From Rhynchopus sp. YZ270_cl-10 (taxonomy: Eukaryota; Euglenozoa; Diplonemea; Diplonemida; Diplonemidae), in assembly GCA_964035575.1 (NCBI GenBank), contig OZ037903.1, forward strand, positions 459,001-523,000: 64,000 bases of DNA, in the 5' to 3' direction. The stretch's first letter is position 1. Every line of letters starts with the position of its first letter. Shown here piece after piece: positions 1 to 10,391 of the stretch. The notes beneath the pieces were generated by a model. The model saw only the letters and a list, made by a program, of their open reading frames with translations, did not search any database and was not told the DNA's origin. Both the position numbers and the translations under genes were made by a program.

Positions 1-3000
1 GTAGAATCAAAAAGACCTCGTTTCTCGAGGCTTTCATAAGGGGAAAGAAGAATCTTAGGATAGGTTGTCATCATGAACTGCAGGGTGTGGAGGCGACACA
101 GCGAACACCAACATCTCCGGAGCGTTTCCCACTGAGTCACGCTATAAGCAGACACGCACAGTAGAATTTGCACTCCGTTTCTTCTTCTTCACACACAAAA
201 TCGACCTGTCAGTAAGACCCATCGAACAGATGAAAGTATCCTCAAGCAAAGCTGTCAGTTCTAGTAGCTGGTAGATAATGTTTCATCATTTGCGGAACAG
301 TTTTGTGTCAGGAGTGAAGGAGAGTCAGGAACAGTTGATAAAAAAGAGGGTGCGAAGGGAGGGAGGGTTGTACGTGGTTTGTTTGTTTGATTTCCTTCCT
401 TTGAACACCACTGCTTCGTTACTTGTGTAAACACACAATCATGAAAGAGCAACACAAAAAGAAGGTTCAGCAAAAGAGACGGGGGAGAGGGTGAAGGGTG
501 GGTGGCGTAAAGAGATGCAAGAAGGAAGCACCGTGTGAAGGTTGCATGTGCAACAGAACAAGACATGCCGCCGATAAAACGTGACACGTCTTCAACACCC
601 GTGCGTGACACACTGCCGATAGTACTCGGCTGTGTGGCGTATCTTGCAGGGCTCCTCTTCCCTTCCACAAAAGGAGGTGGGGGATGAGGAGCAACGAGAG
701 AGGAGGAAAAGGGAAAAGAAAAAGAAACAGAAACCGAAAAGGGGACAAAAAAGAGGGAAAAGACGGAAAAGGAAAAAGAAAATGGGACATAAAAAGATTG
801 AAAAGACGAATGAACCTCAAAGGCACACACATCTTGTATAAACACAAATGGAACAGGTTTGCCTTGGCAATGCCGAAGGGTTACTATGTCGTTACGCGCA
901 CTCGCTCGCCAGACTCAATCAGTCTTGAGTCACAAAAAATCTCCTTCTGTTTAAACCCACGCGATCTGATCAACCCAAACACACAGAAACGCGTAAAATA
1001 TCAGCTGCAAACACAAAAGGGGCCAAAGAGAGTTTCACGCTGTCAAATGTGCCAAAAACACTGCTGTTCTCAGACAAGACAACGTAACACTAACAAACAG
1101 GCCTGCTATTCTGAAAGAAGCTGAGAGGGTTTAAAACCAAAAAGAGAGACAGCAAAAAAGGAGTTGGAGATGAGGGAGAAGGGGGGTGGGATATCTTAAA
1201 AATGAATCTGAGAGAGAGACAGACTTCGCTGGGAAACACATAACATGTGCCCAACGAAATACACAAACCAAAGATGATACTGACATAACTTTTTGACCAT
1301 TGATCCATCAGGTGTTGTTTTGATCGTTAAAACAACAACGAGAAAAGGTTTTATTTTAAGTTTTTTTTTCAGGTTCGCTTATTTTAGTTTTTTTTTGTAT
1401 TTTCGTTCCACACACAACAAAAGATGGTTACTCTTTTGAAATGAGTTATTTTTCTTCTTCTTTCTTGTTCTTCATTGCGTCTTCAGACGATGAACAAATC
1501 AAGCGGACTTGGCGGGGACATCGTCATCGAAGATGAAGTCAGGGGTCTTGGGCTCACCAAGGGAGCTGGCGTACTTCTTGGGCCTGGAGGCCGGGGGGTC
1601 CTCGTGCTCCTGCTCGTGGACAGCAGCCTTGGTGTCCTTGAACTGGTCCTCAGTGACACCCTTGCTCATGATCCCGGTCGAGGTGAGGTTGTTGAGGAGA
1701 CCAGACTGGAAGTCGACGACCTGGGCACCGCTCCACTTCTGGTGGGTGAGGGTCTCGACGTCGTGCTCGCGCTCCTGGCGCTGGATCTTCTCGACGTAGG
1801 CACGCATGCCACGCTGCTCGTAGTCCTTCGTGAAGAGGTCGACCATGAGGGCGTTGCTGTGGAGCCCGGCCAGGGTGCAGAACTGCCAGACGAATCCGAA
1901 CTTGCCAATGTCGCGGGAGAAGGACTCCATCTCGGCGTCGCTCAGGCCAGACACGTCCCAGTTGAAGGAGGGGGACAGGTTGTAGGCAAGGAACTGCTTC
2001 GGGGACACGCTGTGCACGCCGTCCGCGAAGCGCTTCGCCTGTGCCACGTTCGGTGTGTCTGTCTCCATCCAGATCAGGTCGGCGTGCGGGGCGAAGGCCT
2101 TTCCGCGCTGGATGCACAGGTCAATCCCGCTCAGCACACGGTAGAACCCCTCACGGGTGCGGGGCTTGTACCACGACCAGTACAGCTCCACACCAAGGTC
2201 GCGTGCCAGCTCACGCTGCTCCACGTGTCCCAGGTCCTTGTAGTTCGCGTCCCACGTCTTCAGTGCGTCCGCAATGTTCGCCTCCGTCTTCCCCAGGGCC
2301 TTGATCTCCTCCGTCACAGCCTCACCAAAGGTCACAATGTTCGCCTTCTCACCCCACAGCGTCTGTGCCTTCATCATCTCCTCGGGGCTCATCTTCGCCT
2401 TCTCCATGTCACGCAGTGCGTCCGTCAGGTTCGGCAGGTCCTTGTTCCGTGTCCCCATGATGAACGGGTGGTCACGCGGGTCAATGTTGTTGTCCAGGAA
2501 CTGCGCAGAGTCTGCGTCCGTCCGTCCCACCACCATCGTCTGTGCCCCCATCACGTCCATCTGCAGACGTGCCGCCTTCAGACGCTCGCAGTGCTCCTGG
2601 ATCGACACCAGCACCTTCCCTCCCATGTGTCCACACTTCTTCGTCCCTGCCTTCTGGTCCTCCAAGTGGATACCCGCCGCACCCGCCTCCACCATCAGCT
2701 TCGCCAGCTTCATCACCGCCGACGTTCCTCCGTGTCCGGTGTCTCCGTCAGCAATGATCGGCTTGAAGTAGTCCACAATCGGTGTCGCACGGCGCTGCTC
2801 CTCCGTCATCATCGAACGTGCAAGCGTCTGCTTCCTGTCGTGGAACATCAGCGCACGGAACAGCTCGTCCACCTTGTTCGGCACAGTGTTCATCGGGTAG
2901 TCCGCCAGGTCCGGACCGGGCTCGTTCGTGGTCGAGCACATGCTCGACGACTGCCACCCGCTCACGTAGATTGTCTTCAGGTACTTCGCCATCTGCGTCA

Positions 3001-4160
3001 CCTGCACAGTGTCCGTGCACCCAAACGTCCACGTCGTGTCTGCCGTCTTGAAGTTCTTGTCAAACGTGGACCACGCCTTTGCCGCCACCTCGTTCGACAG
3101 GTGGTAGCGCTTCGTCGTCTCCGGGAACGACCCACGCAGCATCGCCACGTCACGCGCCGTCCACGACCGCTCCGTCTTGTGGAAACGCGGCAGGTCAAAG
3201 AACGCCTGCACCTTCGCCGTCTCCTCCTCAAGCGACAGTGCCTCAGAGTCACCGCCAAACGCACGCCGGCTCCGTGCCAGCACACGCTTCGACGACTGTC
3301 TTGTTGCCGACTGCATTTTAGAGTTTTGGTTTTGTGAGAGTTTCTGTGGGCATGGTGTGTTGTGTGAGAGTGGGGAGTGATGTGTGGTGGTGCTCATGTG
3401 AAGTGCAACACCCATGTATTGTCAGTAAGACCCATCGAACAGATGAAAGTATCCTCAAGCAAAGCTGTCAGTTCTAGTAGCTGGTAGATATGTTTCATCA
3501 TGTGCATGGGGTGGAGCTGTGCCGTGAACATCGTGTGGTGTATCTTCCCAACAAGCGAAGCCTAATATGGCACAAGACAGCACACATCAGGTATTGGATG
3601 CGGGTGGACACTGCAAAGGAAAGTGTGTTGTTGTGTGTTGTGTCAGTCCATCGAACCATTGAAGAAAGTTATCCTCATGCGCAAAAGCAGTTGGTAATGT
3701 AGCTGTAAATTGTATCATCATGTGCAAGAGGAAGGAAGGGGAAAGTGTGTGTGTTGTCTCAGCCAGGGATAACTGTCAAGAATGGGTAGAATCAAAAAGA
3801 CCTCGTTTCTCGAGGCTTTCATAAGGGGAAAGAAGAATCTTAGGATAGGTTGTCATCATGAACTGCTCCGTTTGCTGCAGGAAAGCAAGACAAGAAAGCA
3901 AACATGTAACTGCATCAACGTTGCGACCACAAGGGTTGTGTAGGAGATGGATAGTGATCAGAAGGAATCCAACTTTGCATAGAGCACAGTGTGTCTCGTC
4001 GTACAGGCAGTCCGGTGTGTTCTGAGTCATCATGTGTCGAGGAAAAGTGGGGGTGGAGAAGAGGATGCAAGGGAGGGAAAGGTGTTCAGTAAGACCCATC
4101 GAACAGATGAAAGTATCCTCAAGCAAAGCTGTCAGTTCTAGTAGCTGGTAGATATGTTTC
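1..4160. repeat. Segmental duplication, copy 1 (isocitrate lyase unit)
   Basis: This block matches 35003-39177 almost base for base at a constant offset of 35002 through the isocitrate lyase gene, with small indels outside it. It holds the gene, about 1.5 kb of downstream sequence and about 0.8 kb of upstream alpha/beta repeats. I counted eight substitutions in the 1818-nt coding region (about 0.4%), one of which changes the protein. The copy may extend left beyond the window. Downstream, at roughly 900-930, both copies carry a short palindromic stretch (GACTC...GAGTC). I see no convincing gene in 1-1498; a tract rich in Arg/Lys codons near 630-840 is low-complexity purine DNA. Confidence 0.9.
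1499..3316 (-). CDS. Isocitrate lyase, copy 1
   Basis: Single-exon gene, 605 aa. It cleaves isocitrate to glyoxylate and succinate, the first step of the glyoxylate bypass. The catalytic signature KKCGHMGGK lies near residue 215, and the sequence is ICL-like along its length, including a WFGC-type segment (TWTFGCTDT). I chose the Met at 3316 because the sequence upstream belongs to the promoter/alpha repeat. The N-terminus (about 20 residues, six Arg/Lys, no acids) looks like a mitochondrial presequence. The C-terminus is KSA, not a peroxisomal PTS1. The acidic C-terminal tail ([15 protein letters not shown]) is an extension. A second copy at 36501-38318 differs by one residue (Arg here, Gln there, near residue 15). 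An alpha repeat starts about 100 bp upstream of the start codon. Confidence 0.95.
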   Translation of the reverse strand: MQSATRQSSKRVLARSRRAFGGDSEALSLEEETAKVQAFFDLPRFHKTERSWTARDVAMLRGSFPETTKRYHLSNEVAAKAWSTFDKNFKTADTTWTFGCTDTVQVTQMAKYLKTIYVSGWQSSSMCSTTNEPGPDLADYPMNTVPNKVDELFRALMFHDRKQTLARSMMTEEQRRATPIVDYFKPIIADGDTGHGGTSAVMKLAKLMVEAGAAGIHLEDQKAGTKKCGHMGGKVLVSIQEHCERLKAARLQMDVMGAQTMVVGRTDADSAQFLDNNIDPRDHPFIMGTRNKDLPNLTDALRDMEKAKMSPEEMMKAQTLWGEKANIVTFGEAVTEEIKALGKTEANIADALKTWDANYKDLGHVEQRELARDLGVELYWSWYKPRTREGFYRVLSGIDLCIQRGKAFAPHADLIWMETDTPNVAQAKRFADGVHSVSPKQFLAYNLSPSFNWDVSGLSDAEMESFSRDIGKFGFVWQFCTLAGLHSNALMVDLFTKDYEQRGMRAYVEKIQRQEREHDVETLTHQKWSGAQVVDFQSGLLNNLTSTGIMSKGVTEDQFKDTKAAVHEQEHEDPPASRPKKYASSLGEPKTPDFIFDDDVPAKSA

Positions 4161-5273
4161 ATCATTTGCATGGGGTGGAGTTGTGTGCCGTGAACATCGT
4201 GTGGTGTATCTCCCCAACAAGCGAAGCCTAATATGGCACAAGACAGCACACATCAGGTATTGGATGCGGGTGGACACTGCAAAGGAAAGTGTGTTGTTGT
4301 GTTGTGTGCTGTGTCAGTCCATCGAACCATTGAAGAAAGTTATCCTCATGCGCAAAAGCAGTTGGTAATGTAGCTGTAAATTGTATCATCATGTGCAAGA
4401 GGAAGGAAGGGGAAAGTGTGTGTGTTGTCTCAGCCAGGGATAACTGTCAAGAATGGGTAGAATCAAAAAGACCTCGTTTCTCGAGGCTTTCATAAGGGGA
4501 AAGAAGAATCTTAGGATAGGTTGTCATCATGAACTGCAGGGTGTGGAGGCGACACAGCGAACACCAACATCTCCGGAGCGTTTCCCACTGAGTCACGCTA
4601 TAAGCAGACACGCACAGTAGAATTTGCACTCCGTTTCTTCTTCTTCACACACAAAATCGACCTGTCAGTAAGACCCATCGAACAGATGAAAGTATCCTCA
4701 AGCAAAGCTGTCAGTTCTAGTAGCTGGTAGATATGTTTCATCATTGTCGTCTTCACAACATCTCTCAACTGAACGTAGTTCACATAGTACACAATCCGTA
4801 GAAAGGTGGGGGAGGGAGCTTTGTTTTTTGTGTTTGTCATGTCATCTCTTGTTAACTTAGCACCACGCTATGACGACACAATGTTATGCGTTTCTAAGAA
4901 TTTTTTAATGTGTTATTCATTGTTTCGTTCTGTTCCATGTGCAGTCTGGGTACAGCAGAAGGAAGCTACGTCCAGGCCGTTTTGTACCTAGGAGACAGAC
5001 ACATGTTACACCAAAGAAAGGAACTCATAATACGAACCAAATGTGTGGAAACCTTGCAACACTGCATTTGACCGCATTAACAGAGTTCTTCCCCAGGGGA
5101 GTGCGCAACCCAGCAAGACCATTTAAAGAAAAGGAAAAGAAGATGGAGAGAGAACGTGCAGGCGTCTCAGCCGCAGACACGTTTTTTTATAAAAAGAACA
5201 ACAACATAAACCCCAACGAAAAAAAAACAAACCCTGTCACACTCCCCTGGAACCCACCCCATTACTCCCCCAA
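3317..5273. repeat. Composite alpha/beta repeat array upstream of ICL copy 1
   Basis: Between about 3420 and 4745 two related units of about 80 bp alternate. Unit alpha starts near 3420, 4088 and 4665; unit beta near 3645 and 4313. Alpha and beta are themselves diverged copies: both have ATCGAAC...TGAA..AAGT.ATCCTCA and end in TATCATCAT or TTTCATCAT. Between them are other repeated blocks, including one with the short hairpin CCTCGTTTCTCGAGG (near 3800 and 4470). The two long units 3420-4087 and 4088-4745 are partly tandem duplicates. From 4746 to 5273 I see no gene, only A-rich DNA running into the 3' end of the next gene. Confidence 0.85.
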
Positions 5274-6754
5274 TTAACAGAAACCACAGGTTTTTTTGCA
5301 GTTTTTGAGCATGTAGGGTTTGTTGTTTTTGCATTCACCTTCGGATTTCCAGCTGACGCAGTCCTCGGATTTGTCTTTGCAGACCTGTGTGTGGTGTAGT
5401 GTGTGCAGGACGATAAGAGGTGATGGACTAACATACCTTACGAGGTGCAGCGGGCTCCTCCTCTTCGTGGACATCTTCGTCAGATTTGACAACGGCGTCG
5501 AGGGCCTCAGCAAGACCGTGGTTGCCGCTTGCAGAACGCTTGCTGCCGTACCTCTTGCTCTTAGTGTGGTGTGCCTGTGGTCTGTCCTCATCGTCCTCGG
5601 CCTTCGCAAGCCTCTGCGGCTTTGCGTGTTCAGGCTCTTCTTCCGATTTGGCGTGAGACCGAGTCTTCTTGCTGCGCTTGGTCTCATACTCAACGCTCTT
5701 CTCAGCGCTCGCAGAATGCTTGCTTCTGTGCTTCTGGTAGCCGTCCTCTGCGTCCTTAGCGCGGGAGGCACGCTTGAAGGGACGCTTGTCCTCAGAGTGT
5801 GCAGCCTCCTGGAGATCCTGCTCCTCCTTATCGTCGTCGTGTTCGCGGGTGTGCCTCTTCCTCGTGGATTTGGTGTGCTTGACCTCGTGCTCTTCGTCTT
5901 TGTGTTCTGGTTTGCGGTCGCGGGCGTACGTCTTGCGTTTGGTCTTGACTTCCTCGTGGTGTGTGACCTCGTTGTGCTCGTCATCTTTTGGTTCCGGCTT
6001 GTGGTCGCGTGGGTACTGCTTCTTTTTCGTGGGTTTGGTGTGCTTGACCTCGTGCTCTTCATCATTGGGTTCTGGTTTGTGCTCGCGGGTGTACGTCTTG
6101 CGTTTGGTCTTGACCTCTGTGTCATCGTCGACCTTCTCCCTAGACTCGGTGCGCATCTTGGCAGCAAGCTTCTCTCTGAGCTCGTAGTTCTCCCACCGCA
6201 TGGCGCGGACGTAGGTACGGCGGATGCGTGCTGCCTCCTTCTTGTCTGTTTGGATGTCAACCTTCGACTGCTGCAGCTGTTTTGTTTCGTACTTGAGACG
6301 ATCGATCACCTGCGCAACGTCCGTTTCAGAGTCACCTCGTATAGACTTCCCCCGCGTCATCTCCTTCTCGCAGTCTTCCAGCAGCTCGTGGTGGTCCTGG
6401 ATGACGTCCATCAGAAGCTGGTTCTCCCGCTCCACAGTGTCGTCACGCTGTGCGCTGTCGTGCCCATCCTTGCCCACAGCTCGGCTGAGCAGGTCCTGGT
6501 CACACTGTGTGATTCTCTCCTTCACAGAGGAGACCAGACCCTGCATGTTCATCATCTGCTTTTGGTCGTCCAGAGGGTGGCGGTCGGATTGTGTTCTGAG
6601 AAGTGGAGGAAGGATGTGATATGTGTGTGGGTGGTGGGGTGGGGTGTGCATACGACTTACCGCCCATCAAGAAGGCGTTGCCAAACATCAGCAGCATAGT
6701 GATGGTACCCATGGTACCAAAGATTTTGTGTTTAAGGTACGGATCGTTCGGCAT
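5274..6754 (-). CDS. Membrane-anchored, charged-repeat protein with C-terminal ShK domain
   Basis: Three exons join in frame: 6654-6754, 5437-6595 and 5274-5384 (456 aa). Both introns have GTATGC/GTATGT donors and CAG acceptors. Exon 1 encodes a short cytoplasmic-type head and one hydrophobic segment (residues about 13-31, GTMGTITMLLMFGNAFLMGG), so it is a type II or signal-anchored membrane protein. Residues about 35-190 are coiled-coil-like. Residues about 190-400 are a Lys/Glu/His-rich tract with repeated blocks of the form VKTKRKTY.R.HKPE..DEEHE. The last exon is a ShKT domain with six cysteines ending in KKTCGFC. ShKT domains are small extracellular disulphide folds that often bind partners or sit beside enzymes; no enzyme domain is visible. 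The biological role is unknown. Confidence 0.85.
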
Positions 6755-7356
6755 TTTGTTGGTGTATTTGTTTTGGTCCTTTTTTTCTTGTCCCTGAGAG
6801 GTGCGAGGTGATGCTTTGGAAAAAAAATTGAAAAAATAAACAACCCAAATTTTATTTGAAATACAAAGCCCTCTCGTGACAGTGTACCTTGGTACACCGG
6901 TGCACTGGGTGGAACCCAACCATGCAATCCTGCATTCATTTCGAGGGTTGAGATCTGCTAAAATAAGAAAGGGTGAGGTCAACCACAAGATGGTCAACCC
7001 AACAGCCAAATTTTCCCTCCGCTTCATGACACATCGTTACATCCTCCCCTCTTCGATAACGAGAAGATATGCTAAGTAGCTATCTAACCCCCCCTTCAAA
7101 AACAGGACAAAACCACTCCCCACTTTTTTTTTGAGAGAACTAATACTGGGGGAATACAGTGGGAAGGGGGAATGTGGGATGAGATTTTATAAATGCGCTG
7201 TTTTGGTGTTACCGATCTGCTGTCGGGGACATGTCAAGGACATATCAATATAGAGGGGGTGTGTCATTTTCCCCTGTAAACCTTGTGTCAAGGACATGTC
7301 AAGGACCTGTCAATATGGGCCCTTTCGGGAACACCATGTTTTCTTCTTCCCTCTGC
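6755..7356. other. Gene-free stretch with a predicted 5'UTR intron and family A' element
   Basis: Upstream of the ShK gene, the minus strand shows a polypyrimidine tract and an acceptor-like CACCTCTCAG (near 6800). This is about 55 nt downstream (in minus sense) of a family A' element at 6856-6959, so a 5'UTR intron is likely. From 7080 to 7350 I see only simple A/T tracts and two imperfect copies of a TGTCAAGGAC motif (7215-7310). No gene is visible. Confidence 0.5.
6856..6959 (-). repeat. Family A' intronic element, partial copy
   Basis: The + strand begins TTGAAATACAAAGCCC, then CTCTCGTG, ACAGTGTACC and a GC-rich ACCGGTGCACTGGG block, as in the copies at 7927, 23096, 29366 and 33543. In minus sense the ACGAGAG loop precedes GTATTTCAA and a T-rich tract. 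Confidence 0.8.
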
Positions 7357-7866
7357 TCAATACGAAACGATCAACTCTACCATTTGTCTGTCAAAAAAAA
7401 AAAATGTAAAAAAAAAAACTTGCCAAAAAAAAAAATTATACCTTCCATCAACTATTTTGGTACGAAGCTCGAAGCTTTCCAGGCCGAGATCAACCAGAGC
7501 GTCCCACAAGAGAACCTGCCTGCGGTGCCATGAGTCAGGACCTTCTGTGTGCGCCCGTCTGCAGACGAGAATCTCAAAATGTCGTGTTCCTTGTTGCGCG
7601 CCGTCTGTAATTATTCGTTGAACGCGCTGGCACGAACGTTCCACTTGGGGTCGGATCTGCGAGTCTTCGTGATCATATACCATGCGCAGGATTTCCTCCC
7701 TTGCCAATGGTCTGGGACTCCCGCTCCCCGACACAGATCCCCTTGGGCTCGAACTTCGAAACCCCTCTTCATCAGACCACCTCACAGAACGCCCCTGGGG
7801 TGGACTCTGTGACACAGAATACTGCATCCCATTTGGGGAAGGGGAGGGGGAGAACCCCTCATGCAT
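7357..7866 (-). CDS. Small unknown protein, two exons
   Basis: Exons 7442-7866 and 7357-7387 splice in frame (151 aa) across a short U-rich intron (GTATAA...TTGACAG). The downstream exon ends QMVELIVSY. The N-terminal about 50 residues are Ser/Pro/Gly-rich and look disordered. The rest is a compact mixed sequence (LAREEILRMVYDHEDS, then HFEILVCRRAH, then LLWDALVDLGLESFELRTK) that I do not recognise. An acceptor-like CCCCTTTCAG lies just upstream of the start codon, with a family A' element about 45 nt before it, so the first coding exon probably follows a 5'UTR intron or a further coding exon. The codon-rich composition and in-frame splice argue for a real gene. Function is not assigned. Confidence 0.6.
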   Translation of the reverse strand: MHEGFSPSPSPNGMQYSVSQSPPQGRSVRWSDEEGFRSSSPRGSVSGSGSPRPLAREEILRMVYDHEDSQIRPQVERSCQRVQRIITDGAQQGTRHFEILVCRRAHTEGPDSWHRRQVLLWDALVDLGLESFELRTKIVDGRYNFFFWQVFFFTFFFFDRQMVELIVSY

Positions 7867-7926
7867 GTGTAGTGTACTGAAAGGGGTGAATGTTTATCTT
7901 GGGGGTGGTTGGCAAAAAAAAGTAGA

Positions 7927-8180
7927 GTTGAAATACAAAAGCCCTCTCGTGAACAGTGTACCTCGGTATGACACTCAACCATGCAGTCCTACAATCCATT
8001 TCGTGGTTTATATCTGATATTGTGCTACTCCCGCTTTCCACTCATCAGCCAGATGAATGAAAGGAGCATTGCAAACACAGGGACGCAAATCTTGTGTGAT
8101 ATAGGGTCCAGTTCGGGTCCTCTCCCCGTTTCGCAGTGTGGGAGACGTTTTAGAGGAGCACAAACTGTCGCTAACTTGGG
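7927..8180 (-). repeat. Family A' element, long (~250 bp) copy
   Basis: It aligns over its whole length with 23096-23340, including the CTCTCGTG core, a CCATTTCGTGGTTT block, an internal hairpin (CATC..GATGAATG arms), and a CTCTTCCCGTTTCG-like block. It sits upstream of the small gene at 7357-7866, probably in its 5' intron. The rest of 7867-8317 holds no gene that I can see. Confidence 0.8.
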
Positions 8181-8317
8181 TGGCAAAAAAAAAAGATGTC
8201 ATTTTTAGTAGAGTCTTTTGGGTCTTAAAAGAAGTGGAAACATACACACTAACCCGAAGAGTTTAACAAAAAGGGGGAGTTTTGTAAGATGAGGCATTGA
8301 ACCTCGTATTTTTTTCA

Positions 8318-10105
8318 CTAGAAATCATCATCATCGTCCTCTGAGTCATCGGCATCTGCGTCGTCGTCTTCACTGAAGTCATCGTCAGAGTAGATATCAT
8401 CAGGGTCAGTCCCGGGGGAGACTAGGCTGACGGGGGTCAGGGGTGTGTCTGGGTCTGCTGCGGGTGTGCTGCTGTGCACGGCAAGCGCGGGGACATTGAG
8501 GGCGTCGACACTACCGCCAACACCCTGTGCTGATAAGGGCTCTGCAGCATCGTCATCGTCATCATCATCAGCATCGTCGTCCTGTGAATACATATCGTCG
8601 TCGTCTTCGCTGTCCATGGAATCAGCGTCACTATCCACCTTCTTTGGTTCTTGCACATCTGGCAGAGAAGAGTCGTCTCTCGTTGTCGCAGAACAGTTTT
8701 CGAGGTCGTGTGTAAACTTCTCTCTCTCAGCATTCAGACACGCCGCCTCCACCGCCTCCTCCTCCTGCAGCGCCGCTAAGGATTGATGGAAGGAGGAGGC
8801 GCGTGCCAGGCGTGCGTGCTCCTCGCTGTGCTCGGTCTCCTGGAAGGCCTGCGCGAGGTCGAGGGCTGTGGGGGAGGGCTGTGTGTCGTCTTCGTACTCA
8901 TCTTCGTCTTCGTCGATGCGTGCAGCGTCTTGGGCTTGTTCGGCAAGGAGGGTGGCGGCTTGGAGCTCTTCGAGGGCTTCTTGTGCACGTTGCGCCTCGG
9001 CTTCATGTGCAGCTGCGGCAGCGGCTTCAGCTTCCTCTCTGATTGCTTTTGCTTCTGCCTCTGCAGCTATCGCAGCCTCGCGAGCTGCTGCATCTGCCGC
9101 TGCCTTTGCTGCCACCTCCGCAAGTTGTGCCTCAGCCTCTTGTCGCTGCCTCTCCTCTGCTTCCCGCTCCGCTTCCTCTTGGGCCTGCTTTGCACGGGCC
9201 GCAGCCTCGCTGGCTTCCAACATCTGTTTCGCTTTCTCTACTTCAGCCTCACGCTCTGCCAGGCGTGCCTTCTCCTCCTCCTCCTCCTTCTCCCTAGCCT
9301 CCCTCTTCTCCCTCTCTACCCTCATCTTGGCTTCTTGCCTAGCTTCTTCCAACCCCTTCCGTCCCTCCGTTGCCAGTCCCCGCCACTCTTCTACCTCTTC
9401 CTCTTGAAGGGAGAGCCGCTGGCGTGTTTCGTCACCTTCACCGTTGTGGAGGGCGATGAGGAGGAGGCCGTCTTTGTTTTCTTGCGCGGCGCCTGCGAGG
9501 GAGGTGCGGCTGCGGTGCTCTGCAGCGAGGAGGGAGGAGCGGCGGGCTAGCTCTGCTGCGTCGTGCACGTCAGCTACGTCGGCATCGGCTTCGACCACGG
9601 CCCTCTTCACCGGCGTCGTCTCCACATCAATGCGTTCCACACTGTGCAACGACGCAATACTCCTAGCTGTCTCCAAATTACGCCCCGCAGCCTCAAGAGA
9701 CGCCTCCCTGAATGTGGCCAGGTGTGTGCGTGCTGCCTGCTGCTGTAGGATGAGAGCCGCTTCTTCTGTCTGTATATTTTGCTCTTCAATACGTAGAGCC
9801 GCAATGCGAGCACGGTGGCGTGCCAAACGCTCCACCAACTCCGCCTCTTCAGTGTTGGCAGCGGTGGTCATGCTCTCAAGAGACGGTGTGAGCTGCTTCT
9901 CAGCCCGTATGCCGTCCTTCCGACGACACCCATAACACTCATCCACCCTACATCGCCTGCACGCCCATCGTTCCCCTTCCCCACCCCGTCCACACACTGT
10001 GCATGTCCACCTCCCATTCGCCCAACTCCTCTCTCCCGCACGCTCTAAATAGCCGCTGTACATCAAACTCCCACCACACCCCCCGGTACAATTCGGTAGC
10101 GGCAT
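8318..10105 (-). CDS. Cys-rich zinc-binding head, Ala/Glu coiled coil and acidic tail protein
   Basis: Single exon, 595 aa from the Met at 10105. I chose this start because it leads directly into the Cys-rich head, while sequence upstream is homopolymeric. Residues 6-60 contain CxxxC, CTVC and CRRCRVDECYGC clusters, a probable two-zinc fold of the RING/ZZ/RanBP type. Residues about 70-390 form a long heptad-rich coiled coil, very rich in Ala, Glu, Arg and Gln (for example AEREAEVEKAKQMLEA). Residues about 400-595 are acidic and Ser/Pro-rich, with Asp runs (ADDDDDDDAAEP) and end SEDDDDDF. This resembles scaffold or nucleic-acid/chaperone-associated proteins in style only; no family is assigned. 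The acidic tail contrasts with the basic neighbours. Confidence 0.75.
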   Translation of the reverse strand: MPLPNCTGGCGGSLMYSGYLERAGERSWANGRWTCTVCGRGGEGERWACRRCRVDECYGCRRKDGIRAEKQLTPSLESMTTAANTEEAELVERLARHRARIAALRIEEQNIQTEEAALILQQQAARTHLATFREASLEAAGRNLETARSIASLHSVERIDVETTPVKRAVVEADADVADVHDAAELARRSSLLAAEHRSRTSLAGAAQENKDGLLLIALHNGEGDETRQRLSLQEEEVEEWRGLATEGRKGLEEARQEAKMRVEREKREAREKEEEEEKARLAEREAEVEKAKQMLEASEAAARAKQAQEEAEREAEERQRQEAEAQLAEVAAKAAADAAAREAAIAAEAEAKAIREEAEAAAAAAHEAEAQRAQEALEELQAATLLAEQAQDAARIDEDEDEYEDDTQPSPTALDLAQAFQETEHSEEHARLARASSFHQSLAALQEEEAVEAACLNAEREKFTHDLENCSATTRDDSSLPDVQEPKKVDSDADSMDSEDDDDMYSQDDDADDDDDDDAAEPLSAQGVGGSVDALNVPALAVHSSTPAADPDTPLTPVSLVSPGTDPDDIYSDDDFSEDDDADADDSEDDDDDF

Positions 10106-10391
10106 GTGTAAAAGGGTATGTTCCCTTCTGAATTGGTGTTGGAAAGGAGGGGGGGTACAAAGGTAAAAATTGAAAAGAAAAAGGTAGCATTCTTTTTTTT
10201 GCGGATGATCTATCCGTATCTTAGGTATGACTCCCCACTTTGTGTCTCGCTGCGGAAGATTTTCCCCCCACCCCACCCCACCCACTCCCCCATCCCAAAA
10301 AAAAATGCAGCAACCTTCGAATCGGTTTCCTTCCTTTGTATTTTCCAAAAAAATCGCATTTTTTTGGTAACATCCATACAACCTTCATTGC

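Noticed and set aside
261-847. Plus- and minus-strand open frames in the purine-rich tract (also at 35469-35848).
   Set aside because: Low-complexity Lys/Arg or Phe/Pro/Ser translations, preserved only because the block was recently duplicated.
1475-3337. 620-codon open frame on the plus strand opposite isocitrate lyase (and its twin at 36477-38399).
   Set aside because: It is the antisense shadow of a GC-biased ICL gene, rich in Leu/His/Arg/Val, with no family features; the minus-strand ICL explains the region.
1-4745. LTR retroelement interpretation of the alpha/beta repeats flanking ICL.
   Set aside because: No TG...CA ends, primer-binding site, polypurine tract or retroelement coding sequence between the copies; the block holds a host gene.
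3490-4840. Short frames such as [19 protein letters not shown] in every alpha unit.
   Set aside because: The beta unit translates to a loosely similar peptide, but frames are not kept through the composite and no gene structure supports them.
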